In this document: positions 32,413 through 63,062 of the stretch, one piece after another | Numbering within the stretch: position 1 is the first letter of the stretch | Layout: each line of letters begins with the position of its first letter | Source of the DNA: Liolophura sinensis | Lineage: Eukaryota > Mollusca > Polyplacophora > Chitonida > Chitonidae | Length of the DNA: 64,000 nucleotides | Direction: 5' to 3' | Assembly (NCBI RefSeq): GCF_032854445.1 | Contig: NC_088295.1 | Location: 56,709,249 to 56,773,248, forward strand | Made by a program: the position numbers and the translations under genes | Notes under the pieces: generated by a model | Seen by the model: only the letters and a program-made list of their open reading frames with translations | What the model was told of the DNA's origin: nothing | The model's database searches: none

Positions 32413-35203
32413 CTCACAAAACCAAATAGAACCTGAGTTTAAACTTCATGGCACATTATACTCAAGTGTTTCAGCTACCAAAAATATCATTCATAAAGCA
32501 TATTAATCAATATGTTTGCTAAAATAAATAAATTAATAAAACTCTGTAAGGAACATGTGGTCAGGGCCTACCCTATTTCTATCTATACCCAGAGCCCTCA
32601 CAAATAAACTGTGGAGATAATACACATCTACAGATCTAGGTGAAGAAGCCCGAGGTGTAATTATTCTTCTAAACCTATATAACTTTTGTTTCTGTTTATC
32701 AAGTCATCACCTAACTAATAAAATGTCTTTTTTTCTGAAACTGGCTCTTTGCGGACACTTTCTGTTCTCACCCTAGACATATACTAATGATACTCAACCT
32801 GATCACCCAACTGAGGGATTTTAAACGATTATTTTCGCATCGAAAGTTACACAAAAATGCATGTAAAATGAGTGCTTTGACCATGGTAAGCATGGTAAAC
32901 CTATCTGTATATCTCACATATGGGTCAGATAAATTGAAGCCTGTGCTCTCGTTCCATATTCACTTAGGAATAAATAAATCTTGTAATCTCATGATCTTAG
33001 CATGGAGCTGAAGGAGTGTACATAACTTCATGAAAGCATGGTGCAAAGGGAAATTCTGTCTCACCACTGCACATGCCATGCATTGTAACAACTACAGTAG
33101 CAGAATGAGCTCGCCGGCATGATACTTCAGTCGCTTTCCATGTTTACTCATGCTCAAGAAGCACTTCATTCAAGTATACTACTACCGCATTACAAATCAA
33201 TCACCCCCGCGTAAAAATATCTAGGTGGTTTCGCCCAGCGACCCGAAGCGACCTTAGATGACCTCTCGCATTGTGCGGGATTTAATTCTCACGTCCATTT
33301 AAAGTGACCACATGTCCAAACACCAGAGTGGCCTGAAATACGCTAAACCGTTAGTCTCAACAGCTGGTGTCGGTGTTGACATTTTAACTGCCTAGACACC
33401 CGATCGGATGTACAGTTTTCTTTGTCTCGTCATATTTCTGGTTTTTATTATAATAAGGAATTTTGACTCGTGTCGGTTTTCCCCCCTGCATGCAATGTCT
33501 CTGCTATGCACGAGCTTTAAAGCAGAAAATGCACATTTCATTTTCCCATGATGTATATATACATCGAACAAGCGAGACAACGTAAGTTTATGTGTTTTCA
33601 CATACATTCGAATTTTTACACCGCTACAATATCTTCAATCGGTTATATTTAGCACCACAGGCCCTCGAATCACATTAGTAGATCGCCCGTGCCTTTGCCA
33701 TCCAATACCCCATACCCAGATGCAATATCCTATTTTGATTTGATACCAGGACCAGTGTTTAATACTCAGGAAAATTATTAGTCAAACATAGACAGACAAA
33801 TGAATAACGATAAGACTATAACCTGGGAACGTAACTATGACCCACTCTTGCACTAGCTGAAAAACCATTTCACACACAGTTAACAGTTAAGTTTTGATCG
33901 CCATCTATAGTATCGTGATTTGGCGTAGGCTATATACTCTGTTGAATCATTACAAGAGTATGTTGGGAACAAGTGTAGGTCTACATGTACGTTTCTTCTC
34001 ACTATGTGAAGTTTGTAATAACTGCGATAGTCCTCATGATTTAACACGTCAGTTTGTGTTAGTTCGTTTGTGCTGTAGCTCAAAGTCAGTACCCGTCAGA
34101 AATTTGTCTCAACCGATCTTCCGTAGATTTTCGCCATACCGCACTTAGAGGCAGATCTCGGGTCGTTTAATGTTGAATAACGCAATTATCTCAAGTACTC
34201 AGCCCGAGGCGATGTGCATACAAGACAGCCTTCTATTTAACAATCATAAATGGCTCTAGTGTTTTAATTGCCCGGGTTAATGGTAAGCACGTCTTGTTCG
34301 CGTGGCCTCACAGCCTGTAAACCACGTGTTATGATCTCGCGCGGGATATTAGGACGTATATAGGCCTATATGGTGCTATGACTACTGAACAATCGGCAAA
34401 ACATGCACGATACACTTGTAGATTGCCTTGTCACGGTATCTAACTTATAATTATTTCATGCTCAAGAAAGTACATAAAAAATTTCTTTTAATTCATGCAA
34501 GCTTTTACATATTGTTTTTTCCTTAGTCATATTATTTTGATTTTTTGTACGAATTGTTTTGCTTGTTTCAGCTACGTCCTCGCTAAACTGTTATCCAAAC
34601 AATAGTTATATTGTGAAAACGTAGCTATTGTTGTGAGGTGCACGCCAGCGTGTGACCTGCCCCTTGGTATCCAGGCACACTTTCACATACAGCGTAAACC
34701 ACAGTACATCAGAAACAATTAACCACGTGTACGCTGCAGGGATTTTACACCGTAAAAAAAAAATAAAAAGAAAAGGAAAAAAAATCCGAGAGACAGAAGT
34801 GGACAGAAAAACATTTGAACAGTTGTTATATACAACCTATATACAGTCATGGGATCTTCAAGGGCCTTCTAAGATCGTCTTGAAAACTATTCTGGCTTCA
34901 GGTTGTTCGGCAATTATGTTAGAATGCACATGCTACAAGCTACTAGATCAAAAGCTGTTAGCCACGCATACGTGCATGAGCAATCCTTGTGGTGTTAGTC
35001 AACTTCTAAATGTCTCTTACTAAAATGTTTCACGTGGTTTGCGGCGTAGCTCAAATGGAAAACAGCCTTCATGGGTCACAGTCATGGGTTGGCCACTCTA
35101 TAAGCTGAGTTTATTTGTTTATTCATTTATTTCAATAATATCCAGAAGAAGTACACTCAAAATGACCAAATTTGACAGGGTCGACTTGTCTACACTTTTC
35201 ATG
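32413..35203. other. Spacer without recognised gene
   Basis: No gene seen. Open frames at 33392-33607, 33894-34148 and 34652-35023 lack recognisable domains and splice context. The frame at 34652 owes its length to an A-rich, Lys-coding tract. Confidence 0.45.
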
Positions 35204-35218
35204 TATAATCCGAAATCC

Positions 35219-35352
35219 TTGCGGATGGTCGTGGGTTTCCCCCGGGCTCTGCCCGGTTTCCTCCCACCATAATGCTGGTCGCCGTCGTATAAATGAAATA
35301 TTCTTGAGTACGGCACAAAACACCAATCTAATAAAATAAATAAATAAATAAA
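35219..35352 (+). mobile_element. SINE family A, 5'-truncated, with clear target-site duplication
   Basis: It begins at TGCGGATGGTCGTGGGTTTC and ends in an (AAAT)n tail. A perfect 15-bp duplication, TATAATCCGAAATCC, flanks it (35204-35218 and 35353-35367). The sequence just left of it (CTACACTTTTCATGTATAAT) also occurs inside the SINE at 19095-19411, which makes the history of this locus unusual. Confidence 0.9.
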
Positions 35353-35424
35353 TATAATCCGAAATCCGAATCAGAGAGAGGTGGATTTGGATACTCGATA
35401 ATTAGTAAATATCACACATACATG

Positions 35425-35905
35425 TATGTTGCAGCTAATAGTTGTATGCATTCCTTTAAAATGTTACCACACACCGCTGTGCTATATATGCCTATTGGAG
35501 CTATATAAGGTAAACGCGCACCACTTTGGATGCAAGATACATTCTCTGTGTTGCCACTTTGTACTTTGTCTAATGCAAGGTGCGTACTGTTAGTTGTCAC
35601 TTCATCTGATACAATATGTGCCTACATTATCTTATAACTATAGCACAAAGTGTTATAATACATATCTATCATATTGGAGCTAGCTGGCACTTGGAACTTC
35701 GTCTGCATCATGTACAAGATATGCATTCTCTAGCTTACATTACCACAAACAAGTATGCTATAAATGCCTGCTGGAGCCAAGCTACCAGTTTGTACTTCAT
35801 CTTATACAAGCTGCATTATCTAGCTTACTTTATGCTATAAATGCCTGTTGGAGCCAAGCTACCACTTTGCACTTCATCTGATGCAAGATGCATTCTCTAA
35901 ATTAT
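35425..35905 (+). repeat. Degenerate tandem array, period about 75-100 bp
   Basis: Four to five diverged copies share the words TGCTATAAATGCCT, TTGGAGCCAAGCTACCA, TTTG.ACTTCATCT.AT and CAAG.TGCATT.TCTA. The last two copies are closest (period 75). The 157-codon open frame that starts at 35888 begins at the edge of this array and has no recognisable domain. Confidence 0.75.
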
Positions 35906-36667
35906 CGTTATCTTGCATCACGTGATCCGCACGTTTTAGCCTCTCGCCTACATCATCAAGGTCATCTAAGACGTAAACGATTCTTTACAGCTTGCGAGCA
36001 AGGTATCACTCTGTACAGTCTGCATGCCTGTACTCCTAGCATTTGGAAGCAGAGGATGTCAGTTCGACCCATCACGACCTGGTCCAAACAGTTCTTACAT
36101 GCCTGTGTACTTTTTTTTTTTAAATTTCATCAAGTTTTCCTGGATCACACTGACATTGGTGCAGTCCCCTGGTATTCTGTTACACGCACAACCAAAGTGA
36201 CATGGCGTATACAGCCACGTGGTTTTTATACAAGACGGTGTGCAAAGTTGGAAATCTTGGCTCTCTTCTGGTGTTGTTTACATCCAGTCTCCAGCTGCAA
36301 ATGTCCTACACTTGTTCCTTCGTTTAATTGTAACGATTTGCCTCTTGCAACTTATCAATGAGGTATAAACTGAGTAACATGTAGCGCACATCTACATCTT
36401 TCGTCTTATGTGCCCTGAGACAACGTTATGGACGGACTAAAGTAAATGTCCCTCACCATATTACATGTAGCACTACATTATATTCATTTCACAACGGTGT
36501 GAGGCCCTTGCTTCTCATCATACTCTCGTGATGGGAATCCCGTTATGTATACTGCGCAGCCTTGCTTTATATTCACATTAATATATAGACCCTATTGCAA
36601 AAACTTGCATCTATACCTAAAATAATAAATTTGTGGTACAACCACTGTTGATACTTCTTAGGATTCG
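35906..36667. other. Spacer with an unassigned open frame
   Basis: The longest non-repeat open frame of the left half (35888-36361, plus, 157 codons) covers much of this stretch. Its product is basic, Cys- and His-rich in places, and interrupted by a T-rich tract coding for Phe. I recognise no domain, and no splice-supported neighbours are visible. Chance is the likeliest explanation. Confidence 0.35.
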
Positions 36668-36815
36668 TTTATTTATTTATTTGATTGGTGTTTTACGCCG
36701 TACTCAAGAATATTTCACTTATACGACGGCGGTCAGCATTATGGTGGGAGGAAACCAGGCGAAGCTCGGAGGAAACCCACGATAATCCGCAGGTTGCCGG
36801 CAGAACTTCACACGT
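36668..36815 (-). mobile_element. SINE family A, truncated
   Basis: Reads TTTATTTATTTATTTGATTG then GTGTTTTACGCCGTACTCAA and on to CAGGTTGCCGGCAGAACTTC on the plus strand, so the SINE lies on minus. The tRNA head is absent. Confidence 0.88.
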
Positions 36816-36939
36816 ACCACATTTTTGGAATATATGTCACTAAATTTCTAGGACTGAAGCATTAAGACCAGGTTGGATTTCACAATATTCTGATGGAGAT
36901 GCTGCGACCGTTTGCGATTCCCACGCCAGATATTATCTA

Positions 36940-37140
36940 TGACTGATTGATTGATTGACTGATTGAATGATATTTGTTTATTAACGCAATCGAGAAGTTT
37001 TCCACTATTGCAGTCAGTAGTGGCTTAGACGCTTATAACGAACAAGGCACCACGACCAGTGTGAGCGCTCTTTTGTATTCTATTTGATTGGTGCTTAATG
37101 CCATACTCAAGAATATTTTACTTCTACGACGGCTGCAAGC
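36940..37140 (-). mobile_element. Two small SINE 3' fragments
   Basis: At 37083-37140, TTTGATTGGTGCTTAATGCC then ACTCAAGAATATTTTACTTC is a family A 3' fragment. At 36940-37035, a diverged stretch (GATTGATTGACTGATTGAAT, TTATTAACGCAATCGAGAAG) may be an older related 3' end. Neither has a head. Confidence 0.55.
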
Positions 37141-39055
37141 ATGTAATAATTATTCGGTACACAGGTACGTTTACCAAGTCAGTAACAGGGCAGCATTAAT
37201 TATGGCACGCGGTATGTCCTTAATTCTTTTGACTCACAGTTTCTGTGTGCAGTACAGATTCCATCGCTTAAAATTGTGAGTTTCGAACCAAATGGTGAAC
37301 GTTTTTGGCAGTTTTACTGTTCTTTTTCTGATTTGTTTTCCCTGTGTGTGCCAAATAAACTTCACGCCGAATAATTGCAACAGTGTGGCCTAAAAGCTAC
37401 TGCACGGCAACGTGATATGGGAAAAAACTCTCAGCACGGGTCCTATAATATTTCTGTCTTTAGAGTTAATTCCCTTGAAATACATCATCATCATCATGCA
37501 ACGATTGGATTCAATGCTTGCTTGATTGACACTGCACATTACTGGCTTTGAAGATGTTTATTTTTAGCTACGACTAAGCAGCTCTAAAAGTCGGCTGTGC
37601 TGTGTGTCAGTTGGGGGTCAGGATCGGTTGCAACTAGATAGGAAATTATCAAACTTCGGTGCAGAAGTTGGGTGTAATTTTTTTTTTCATGCAGGAAAAC
37701 AAGCAAAACTAACTTGAATATGAAGTACAATTACCAATACTAAAGAATATGTGTAAAAAAGTGGAGTGATGTGATTTATACTTCATGCTTCATCAGAAGA
37801 CAAAAAAATGGTTCAAAGCAGATTTTGCTATTTTAAGATGCTTTCCTGGGGGAATTCCCTTCATAATAAAAATATGGTCACGTGGACCAAAATCATTTCC
37901 ACATATTTGATGTCTAGTTAGGGAGTGGTAAGCTATAGTTAATTATCGTGTTGGTTCACGCAATCATTTTTTTATACATGGATAAAAATGAAAAAAATTT
38001 GGAAGTTCAGTAGAACGTGAAATTTCACGTCGTCCACATTGGTACAGTGGTAATATGTGCGCATCAAAGCCCTTGTGTCCAATACGATCACGACTTCCGA
38101 TTCCCATCGCTGCATATTAATTTTAGTGCTTAACGGGAACGATTTCCTACCTACATGTCATTAGTTGCAAGGCGTCCTTTCCCAGCCTATGTTGCTGACG
38201 ACACGATCAAATTTCCCAGCCTTTGTGTAAGACTACGCGACAGGCTGCAGCTTACACATTCGTCCGAGCGAGGTAAAATATTCTGACATCCATCGTAACT
38301 GAATTCATCGTATTCTGAATTTCAGAATTTTAAAATAGCCCATCTAGATGGACTATTACGTGTACATACTATGCACTCCACAACATGAAAAAATACACAA
38401 GTTCACAATGTCTGTAGGCCCTATGCATGTATGATAAATTTATACATTACATACTCCACAATTTCACATGAACACTTCGAAAATATGTGATGGGCCTAAC
38501 CAGCTGAGGATTTGAACCAGCGACCTTTGCCTTTGGAGTCCACGCTTTTACCACTAGAAAGAAAGGAAAATGTTCTCCAGCACAGAGGTATGATGCTTAT
38601 TTATCACCCTGTTACTTTCTTCCTCAGTTTACCTTGAGACGCCCTCGTCACTACCCAGGAAAGGAGAGACAACACACACACACAGGCTGCACCTAAGCGT
38701 CATCGACTGACATATAACAATAACCCATCCCAGCAACGCACAGCGTCAAATGTGACGAGCCTACCAGATCAGGGGTTAGGAGTCCACGCTCATACAACTA
38801 AAAGGAATTCCCTCCAGTCAGGAGGCAGATAGTACTTCTACATTACCCTGTTACAACATAGAAAACTTGCAGATTAACTTAAACCCACAGCTGTGAAGAC
38901 CTGCCTCTGTAGCTTAGACTCCTTAAAATTTCACAGCGCAAACAGTGGGGTGAGACATCTGGAATTGTGATTGACGTTGAAGAAGTAACTAGGTGAGACT
39001 GTGTGAACGTAATGTAGTTACATCACTGCTTTATGGTTTAGAACAGGATCAATCT
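37141..39055. other. Spacer with tRNA-headed SINE remnant
   Basis: No gene recognised. At about 38400-38570, read on minus, TCTAGTGGTAAAAGCGTGGA and GGTCGCTGGTTCAAATCCTC look like the A- and B-boxes of a tRNA-derived SINE. A weaker related stretch lies at 38690-38830. Confidence 0.45.
38400..38570 (-). mobile_element. tRNA-derived SINE remnant (family D)
   Basis: A-box-like TAGTGGTAAAAGCGTGG and B-box-like GGTTCAAATCC lie about 35 bp apart on the minus strand, as in a tRNA-derived SINE head. It does not fold as an intact tRNA by eye, so a functional tRNA gene is unlikely. Family identity is uncertain. Confidence 0.4.
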
Positions 39056-39130
39056 ATAATTTATTTGATTAGAGTTTTATGCTGTTCTCAAGAATATTTC
39101 ACTTATATGATGACAGCCAACATTATGGTG
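39056..39130 (-). mobile_element. SINE family A 3' fragment
   Basis: ATTTATTTGATTAGAGTTTT then CTCAAGAATATTTCACTTAT and GCCAACATTATGGTGCGAAG match the 3' part of family A, with decay. It ends abruptly in non-SINE sequence. Confidence 0.7.
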
Positions 39131-42100
39131 CGAAGGGAAAAAGGGTCAATCCATAAAATTCATGGAGTGATACAAGACAGTATATATGTATTGACAACTT
39201 TTATCCTCGATGCCATAGAAGGCTATGTATCACAAAGTACATTCTCAGACAAGTTTCCCCTAAAAATAGTTTTCCTACTTTTCCATTAAAAAAGCAAGCT
39301 TTCACACAACACAAAGGGACCACCCAGCAGCCATGAGGTAGGTTTTTGTCGGGGATAAATGAAATCCAGGAACACATCCTTTATCCTCTACACCAGTGAA
39401 GATGCTTTCTAGCATCTAATGGGTCAATTAAAATCTGTCGAATTTAACAAATAACAAGGACACCTATTAAATGCACAAAGAGAACAGCTTGCCTCCGTTT
39501 TTATTTATTTTTTTGTCTTTCTTGGCCTGAACTCTTAGCCAGCACTAATGATAGTTGAAACAGCATAACATCGCTTTTACACCCAAGCTTCAACATACAA
39601 CAGCAGCTCAACTCACGTTTCGGATAACAAGCGGTCACCCTGTGGACACGTATCCGCTCCGCTACTGCATGCGGCAAGGAAGTTACAGTATCAGAGATAT
39701 CGGCGTGGGGCAACCCATTTATATGTACTTTGTAATGTCTACACCAAGAGATGGCACTGAGTGATAGACCAAACAGTATCTGGCATGTGAGGTAACTATG
39801 TGAACAACCGGAAGTACAACCACGTCCATTATCTTACTGACAATCATGTGAACATATGCCCAGTCCAGGGTTAAAAAAAGAAGAAAAAAAGTCCTTTATC
39901 TTACCAACAGTGTTGAGTAGTTATTAATCTGGTGCTTCCCAGGTTTCATTTACCCTGAAAATGCTTGCGCCTTAACCTCCAAATTCTACCTGAATACTTT
40001 GAAACTTGTACTCCTTGTAACCTATTTCCTCAAAAACATCCAGGTTGTAGCTCCACACAGCGACTTACCAGGAAAATTATGAAAACTTGAATACAAAGCT
40101 GTGTGAAAGCTGCCCCTAAGCCCTTACTTTAACATGATTTTGACATAATGTCAGTTGATCTGTCTCAGTGAGATAGAAGACATGGTTGTCTGTCAGTTTA
40201 TTTCCATTATTACCTCCCTTGCCTTCTGCTACCTGGCCCGCATTTGTATAAAGATGTCACCATAGTGCTGAGACTGATACCACAAATCTCCTCCATTTAA
40301 TTTAATCAAAGTCAACAAGACTTGCTTCCATTTAACTGGGAGAGGTGGGAGGAGAGTGTCAAATACAAAAACTTCCTTTGGGCAAACTCTTTAACATCTG
40401 AATAAATCTGCGAGTTTGATCCCAAGTCTTTTACATTTTTGTACCCTCTGCTTTAATAATTTACAAATACTGTCAGAAACAAAGCAGAGAAAAAACTGCA
40501 CACACAGAGAACTGGATTTATATGTCTACATTACTTGAAGTTGGATGTCAAGCTGACCAGTCTTTATAGCGCATACCTCCAATTCTCTCAGTAGTGTTTG
40601 TGAATAAATAGGCTAGAATGGCTGATACATCTATGTAAAATATGGATGTTCTTTGCCTTGTAGTACCATCAGTCAGAAATGTATATTTCATCACGCAGAT
40701 GCTTGACCCAGTTGCCTAAAACTGGAGGTGTGTGCTAAGTAAGTTCAACAGACAATGTTTGGCTGGGATTATGCAATACCTGATCTCCAGTAATACCTCA
40801 TACCATACCAAACATCATCTCTTTGTCTATTTGTTTGGCTTTACATTCACACTCAAACTTTATATTTCTCTAATGAAGGAATCTGTGGTAGGAGTTCCAG
40901 TATTTTGGTGTATCATGTATGTTAGGCCTGGGGTTCTGCCGAGGGAAGAGGTGGTCTGTGTTACCTGGGGCAGATGGGAGTATCAGGGAGGGGTTAGGAG
41001 GGATGGGGGGGGGGGGGGCACTTAACTGCCACAGACAACACCAAAGATAGATAACAGAAACAATGTGACAAAGTTACGACCTTCTCATGACCAGTGGTAG
41101 ACAACTGTGTAAGTGATTCCATAACAATTATTGTAAATTAAATGAAGATATCCATTTGACAGCTGATCAAAGGTACCTCCCATAAGAACACAACATATGC
41201 CTATATTCAAACAACATAAACCATTGTTACAAGGCAACTACAGGACAACAGCTAGGATCAACTATCATATTAAGGGCACAAAATCTAGTACATACATTAA
41301 CACTCATTACCATGTTTCTTTGCCGTCACCTGTCTGGTAACTCAAAATCAAGTTTCTGAATTTTTCACAAAAACTAAAGCACTTTTCAAGCTGGATATTT
41401 TTCAAAAGTAAAAGATCCTCTAGGAAAGAAAAAGAAAAAGAAAAAAAAATTCACAGCATGGATTTACAAGATTTCAAGAGAAAATATATTTGGAACAATT
41501 ACTGTAAAGCAATAAGATAAAGAGCAACCCCCCCCCCCCCCCCAAAAAAAAAACAAAAAACAAGCCAAGTCTGTCAAAAAGTAAGTCTGCTCCTAACAAT
41601 TATAAAGTCTTGTAAACAGAGAAAAGTCCATACTGCCGTACCCAATGCCCCAGTGCGTTCGTTGAGGTTTTCCATTCAAAAAACAAGAAATATCATACCA
41701 CATACTTAATACGGGATTTTTCACATATGAGAAAGTAACTAATTCTTAGAAGGAGAACTACCGTTTAAATTTATCTTGTATCAAAATTCACAAAATCAAA
41801 TTAAAGAAAAGACTTACAAGATTATGGAAACAATGTGCCTGTGTTCGAGCACTGCATTAATAAATGAAATTTCAAGTTTCACATGTTATCATTGAGAACT
41901 AAAAAGCTGCTTAAATATTACAAGGCGTTTTATCACTGAGAAAAAAATGGACACAAAGTCAAAACTTCACTTTCACTTTGCTTTCACTTGCAAAAAGTAC
42001 AATTTGGGCACCTTTAAAAATTGAAGCAATAAAAGCGTGCCATGATTACATGTACACAGGGCTTATTTCAGGTCATTAAGCACAATACCCAGTCTAATCT

Positions 42101-42704
42101 AATGAAGCAGTAAAAGCCAAAACATTGCAACTGTTAATCAATGGACACATGTGGGGACACATGTTGAATCACTTACACAGTTGTCTGCCCTTCTTTCTAA
42201 GAAGTGAATTAAATTCTACATATACAATTCTCAGCACAGTGACACCTACACAGTGTGCAGTTCCATGAAAAGAACTGAGAATGCTAATCAGCAGCTGTAA
42301 AGGGAAGCAACTCCCAGTGCACAGTAAGGATGACCTTGACTTCAAAGAAGTCACATAGCACCACTGGAAACAAAACATGCATTCCACATCTCTGTGTGGT
42401 AGGAGAATTTCTGGATCTCTTCATAACAAACACATCAGACACTGTCAATCTCTTTTCAAGAAAAACAATGAGTGTTTTAAGTTTTACTTCTAGTAAAATT
42501 TCGTCTTCATAGTCCCTGATGTTTTTCAAGGGGGGTAATTCTACATGGACTGTGAGGGAGGTGCCTATTACTGCGTGGGAGGGGCCAGTTAAATTTTAGA
42601 CAGATTTCGTCATCAATAGTCCACTAAGAAGGCAAACTGTCAACAGCCTCATCGGCACAAAAAAAAATGGTTAAAATGACATCAACTTCCTGCAGCGAAA
42701 AAGC
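39131..42704 (-). other. Downstream flank / probable macoilin 3' UTR
   Basis: No other gene is visible between the macoilin stop codon and the last SINE fragment. The stretch is AT-rich with few repeats, consistent with a long 3' UTR, but this is inferred. Candidate poly(A) signals in the minus-strand sense are AATAAATAAA at about 39498-39507 and ATTAAA variants near 40453 and 40301. It also holds a G-rich run on the plus strand (40977-41018) and a C16/A9 tract (41528-41552). Confidence 0.3.
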
Positions 42705-60072
<17,368 letters not shown>

Positions 60073-60109
60073 CTGTAACAAAAACAAAATTTATTTCAAT
60101 GGTGTTTTG

Positions 60110-60280
60110 CAACGACTGATTGATTGGTCTTAATGCCTTAGTCAGAAAGATTTCAGTTATACAATGGGAGTCAAGTGCACATGTGCATGAGTATTCATGC
60201 ATGGGCATAAAGAAATGAAGCGGCTGGTGTGAACCACTGACCTTTGCAATGTTCCTGACAAAAATCCTGGTCAAACAGCA
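60110..60280 (-). mobile_element. Diverged MetaSINE-like SINE
   Basis: On minus it shows GGTCAGTGGTTCACACC (B-box region), CCCATTGTATAACTGAAATC and a 3' end AAGACCAATCAATCA. The 3' end is recognisably that of MetaSINE-type elements, but very decayed. Confidence 0.55.
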
Positions 60281-61072
60281 AGAACTTGATTTGTGCATGG
60301 TCTTGCAACGATTATACTGTTATTTCACAAGAACAAAACACGAACTGTTGTGTAATATCACATGAACAACATACAGACCATGTGCATACCGGTCTAAGAT
60401 TAACAGAATCTGTATCTATACTTGTACACGTAAGTTCATATGTGGAACCCTTTCCTCTCTTTCTCAGGACAACCACCACCTGCTTTCTTCCTTAATTTCT
60501 ATATGCTGTATACATGTATGTAGTTTAGTTTTAATACTGTCATGTGTTTGGGTGCTAAAGACCAAGATTGTACTTTCTTCAATACTTACACATACACGCC
60601 CTGTCAACACACATAAAAACTGATGGAACTGAGGTTGTGGTGTCAAGTTTTAATCAATATGACCACATGAGTCATAAACCGGCAGGTTATAACTGTACTA
60701 TCTTGTGTGTAAATACATCTCTTTTCTGTAATCATTATACTCTACATGTACATACACGTGGTTTGTAACCCCAGTCAAAACTGCACGTAAGAAAGAAGAT
60801 GCAGATATATGCACAGCGTACTCTTATTACATCGAAGTCTTATGCCTTCCTATGCATACACGCATCAAGTCTACTACACGTCGTTGTGCCTCATCACTTC
60901 CACCCCCACACGGCCCTTGTTTTAAAACAATTCACTGCATATGTTAAAGTTACCCACCAAACAAATTTAGATGTGTCTGAAAACGTATTCAATTTTGGGC
61001 CATCGCACAATATGTAATATATATGATCACATAGCGTAACCAGCTTTCGCATTTGTGTATCTAAAATATACT

Positions 61073-61190
61073 TAGGTATTTATTTATCTTACTGGTGTCT
61101 TATGCCGCACTCAAGGTTATTTAACTTATGTGACGACAGCCAGCATTATGGTGGTAGATAATCTATCTGCATGTTCCTGGCAGACCTGTA
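61073..61190 (-). mobile_element. SINE family A, truncated and diverged
   Basis: TATTTATTTATCTTACTGGT then CTTATGCCGCACTCAAG and GCCAGCATTATGGTGG, as read on plus. The head is absent. Confidence 0.75.
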
Positions 61191-62772
61191 TAACACGCAC
61201 TATTAGTATTAACAGTATTATCATGATTAGGAATTACACTTCCAGAATATGTATGTAACACAGATTCCAGTACATGTATAACTGACATCTATACAAGTCT
61301 GACTATTAGTACAGTACCATGTGAGCATGAAACAAGATAGTACATACTAAAACGTTGTAGTAGCTTACTATTACTTCTGTATTATTATTGAAGGTGGCCT
61401 TGACAGGGGTCTGGGAGGTAGAAATCGTCAACAGAGCAATTTCCATGCCTGCTCCTAGGCGAACTGTTAATGTGTATGCACATGAAAATGTGTTTTTCCT
61501 TATCTCTGCTAAGATTGTTCTATATGCACATCATCATGTAGACTGTGCTGCATGATTATCACAGCCATTGTAATATAAACCCTTTATATGTAGACTAAGC
61601 ATACATGTATATCTACAGTATACATGGACATTACATGCGTGTAATGATCCATAAGCAACCAGATGACTTGGTTTATAGCTGCATGTCATTCGGTTTCATA
61701 TCTAAATAATCACAAAAACCCAGGATGCCTATGCACTAAAATAAGCTGTAATACATGTACAATGTTGTATTGCAGTGAGTTGTATACAGTGAGGTTATAT
61801 GTACATGTAAACCTCCCATTCAGCTCAAGAGCCATTCACACTTCCTCAGAGGTATCATCCACACCATCGCTAAACCGTGAAGTATGCCATCCTAAGGACT
61901 CAAGTAAACACTCCAACAACAACCCCAATAACTCACCAAACTCTGGAGCTTCTCACTGAGGCCAACAGCTCTACGTACTAGCATAAATCAACAGACTACA
62001 ACTGTACGCCACATGTATTGTACAGCACAGAAGCGTACAAGTATCAATAATTACGCGGATGACACAAGAGCATGCACAGTTCTCGAAGTTCAATGCCATT
62101 CAATGCAATTTTAGCTTAAATCATGATCAAATTTTATTACTTCACATTTCTAGAATTGTGATTACTAACACCAGGAATTTTACATGTAGTATGGCATTAC
62201 AGATTATTACAACTTCACAACCTAAGTAAACAGCTGAAAAACCTTGTCAATAAACTCTGAGAATTCCCAGCCATGGATTGATGGCACACATGGGCAAGAC
62301 TGCGGAAAAAGGTTTGGACAATTACCAAATGCTACATACATGTAGCACTACATTTCTTAGAAAAATGCTCTCAACAAAAGAAAGCAAATATGGACATATC
62401 TACAGGGAAGTGATCAAGAACAGATTATCCCATTTTAAGTAACTGGAAACTGGGAGACCAAGAAAGCTTGCATGTATCATCTTTCTCATTTCACAAGGCA
62501 CATGTATGTAAATGTAAATATCTGCAAACTCTACATTAGTTTCCAAATGAGAGTAATACTAATAAATGTACCTATATGTTCTTGTGTACATGCATCTGTA
62601 CACCTACATCATGTATGTACACAAACAATGAGTAAAGAATACAACTTTCACTACTACAATAGTGTATGCTAATGCACCGGTTATATTCATACATGTATAT
62701 TTCTTTTCTTTTAAAATATGTGTACACTTTATCTTGGTCCTTTCTTCCCCTGCACTATAGGTTCCTCACTTC

Positions 62773-62860
62773 TTATATCTATTTATTTCTGGTGTTTCAT
62801 GCCACACTCAAAAATGTTTCCCTTATACAATTGCAGTCAGCATTATTGTGCGTTGCTTCT
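62773..62860 (-). mobile_element. SINE family A 3' fragment
   Basis: TATCTATTTATTTCTGGTGT then CATGCCACACTCAAAAATG and GCAGTCAGCATTATTGTGCG, read on plus. It ends abruptly. Confidence 0.65.
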
Positions 62861-62958
62861 TACAAATTTGTCAGCTTCTCTTCATAACAGAATCATGAGA
62901 TTACTGACTGGGATAACAGGTCTAATTGTTATTAATGTTTATTTAACAAGGTATATAT

Positions 62959-63062
62959 TTATTTACACGATTTGTGTTTACAGGCGAGCTCTAGAGCATT
63001 TCAATTATCTGATGGCGGACAGCAGAGCCCTGGGGAAACCCACGATCATCCTCCGCAGGTTG
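62959..63062 (-). mobile_element. SINE family A, truncated, with target-site duplication
   Basis: Decayed body with GATGGCGGACAGCAGAGCCC and CCGCAGGTTG. A perfect 13-bp duplication, ACAAGGTATATAT, flanks it at 62946-62958 and 63063-63075. The insert itself is diverged, so the intact duplication is surprising. Confidence 0.75.
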
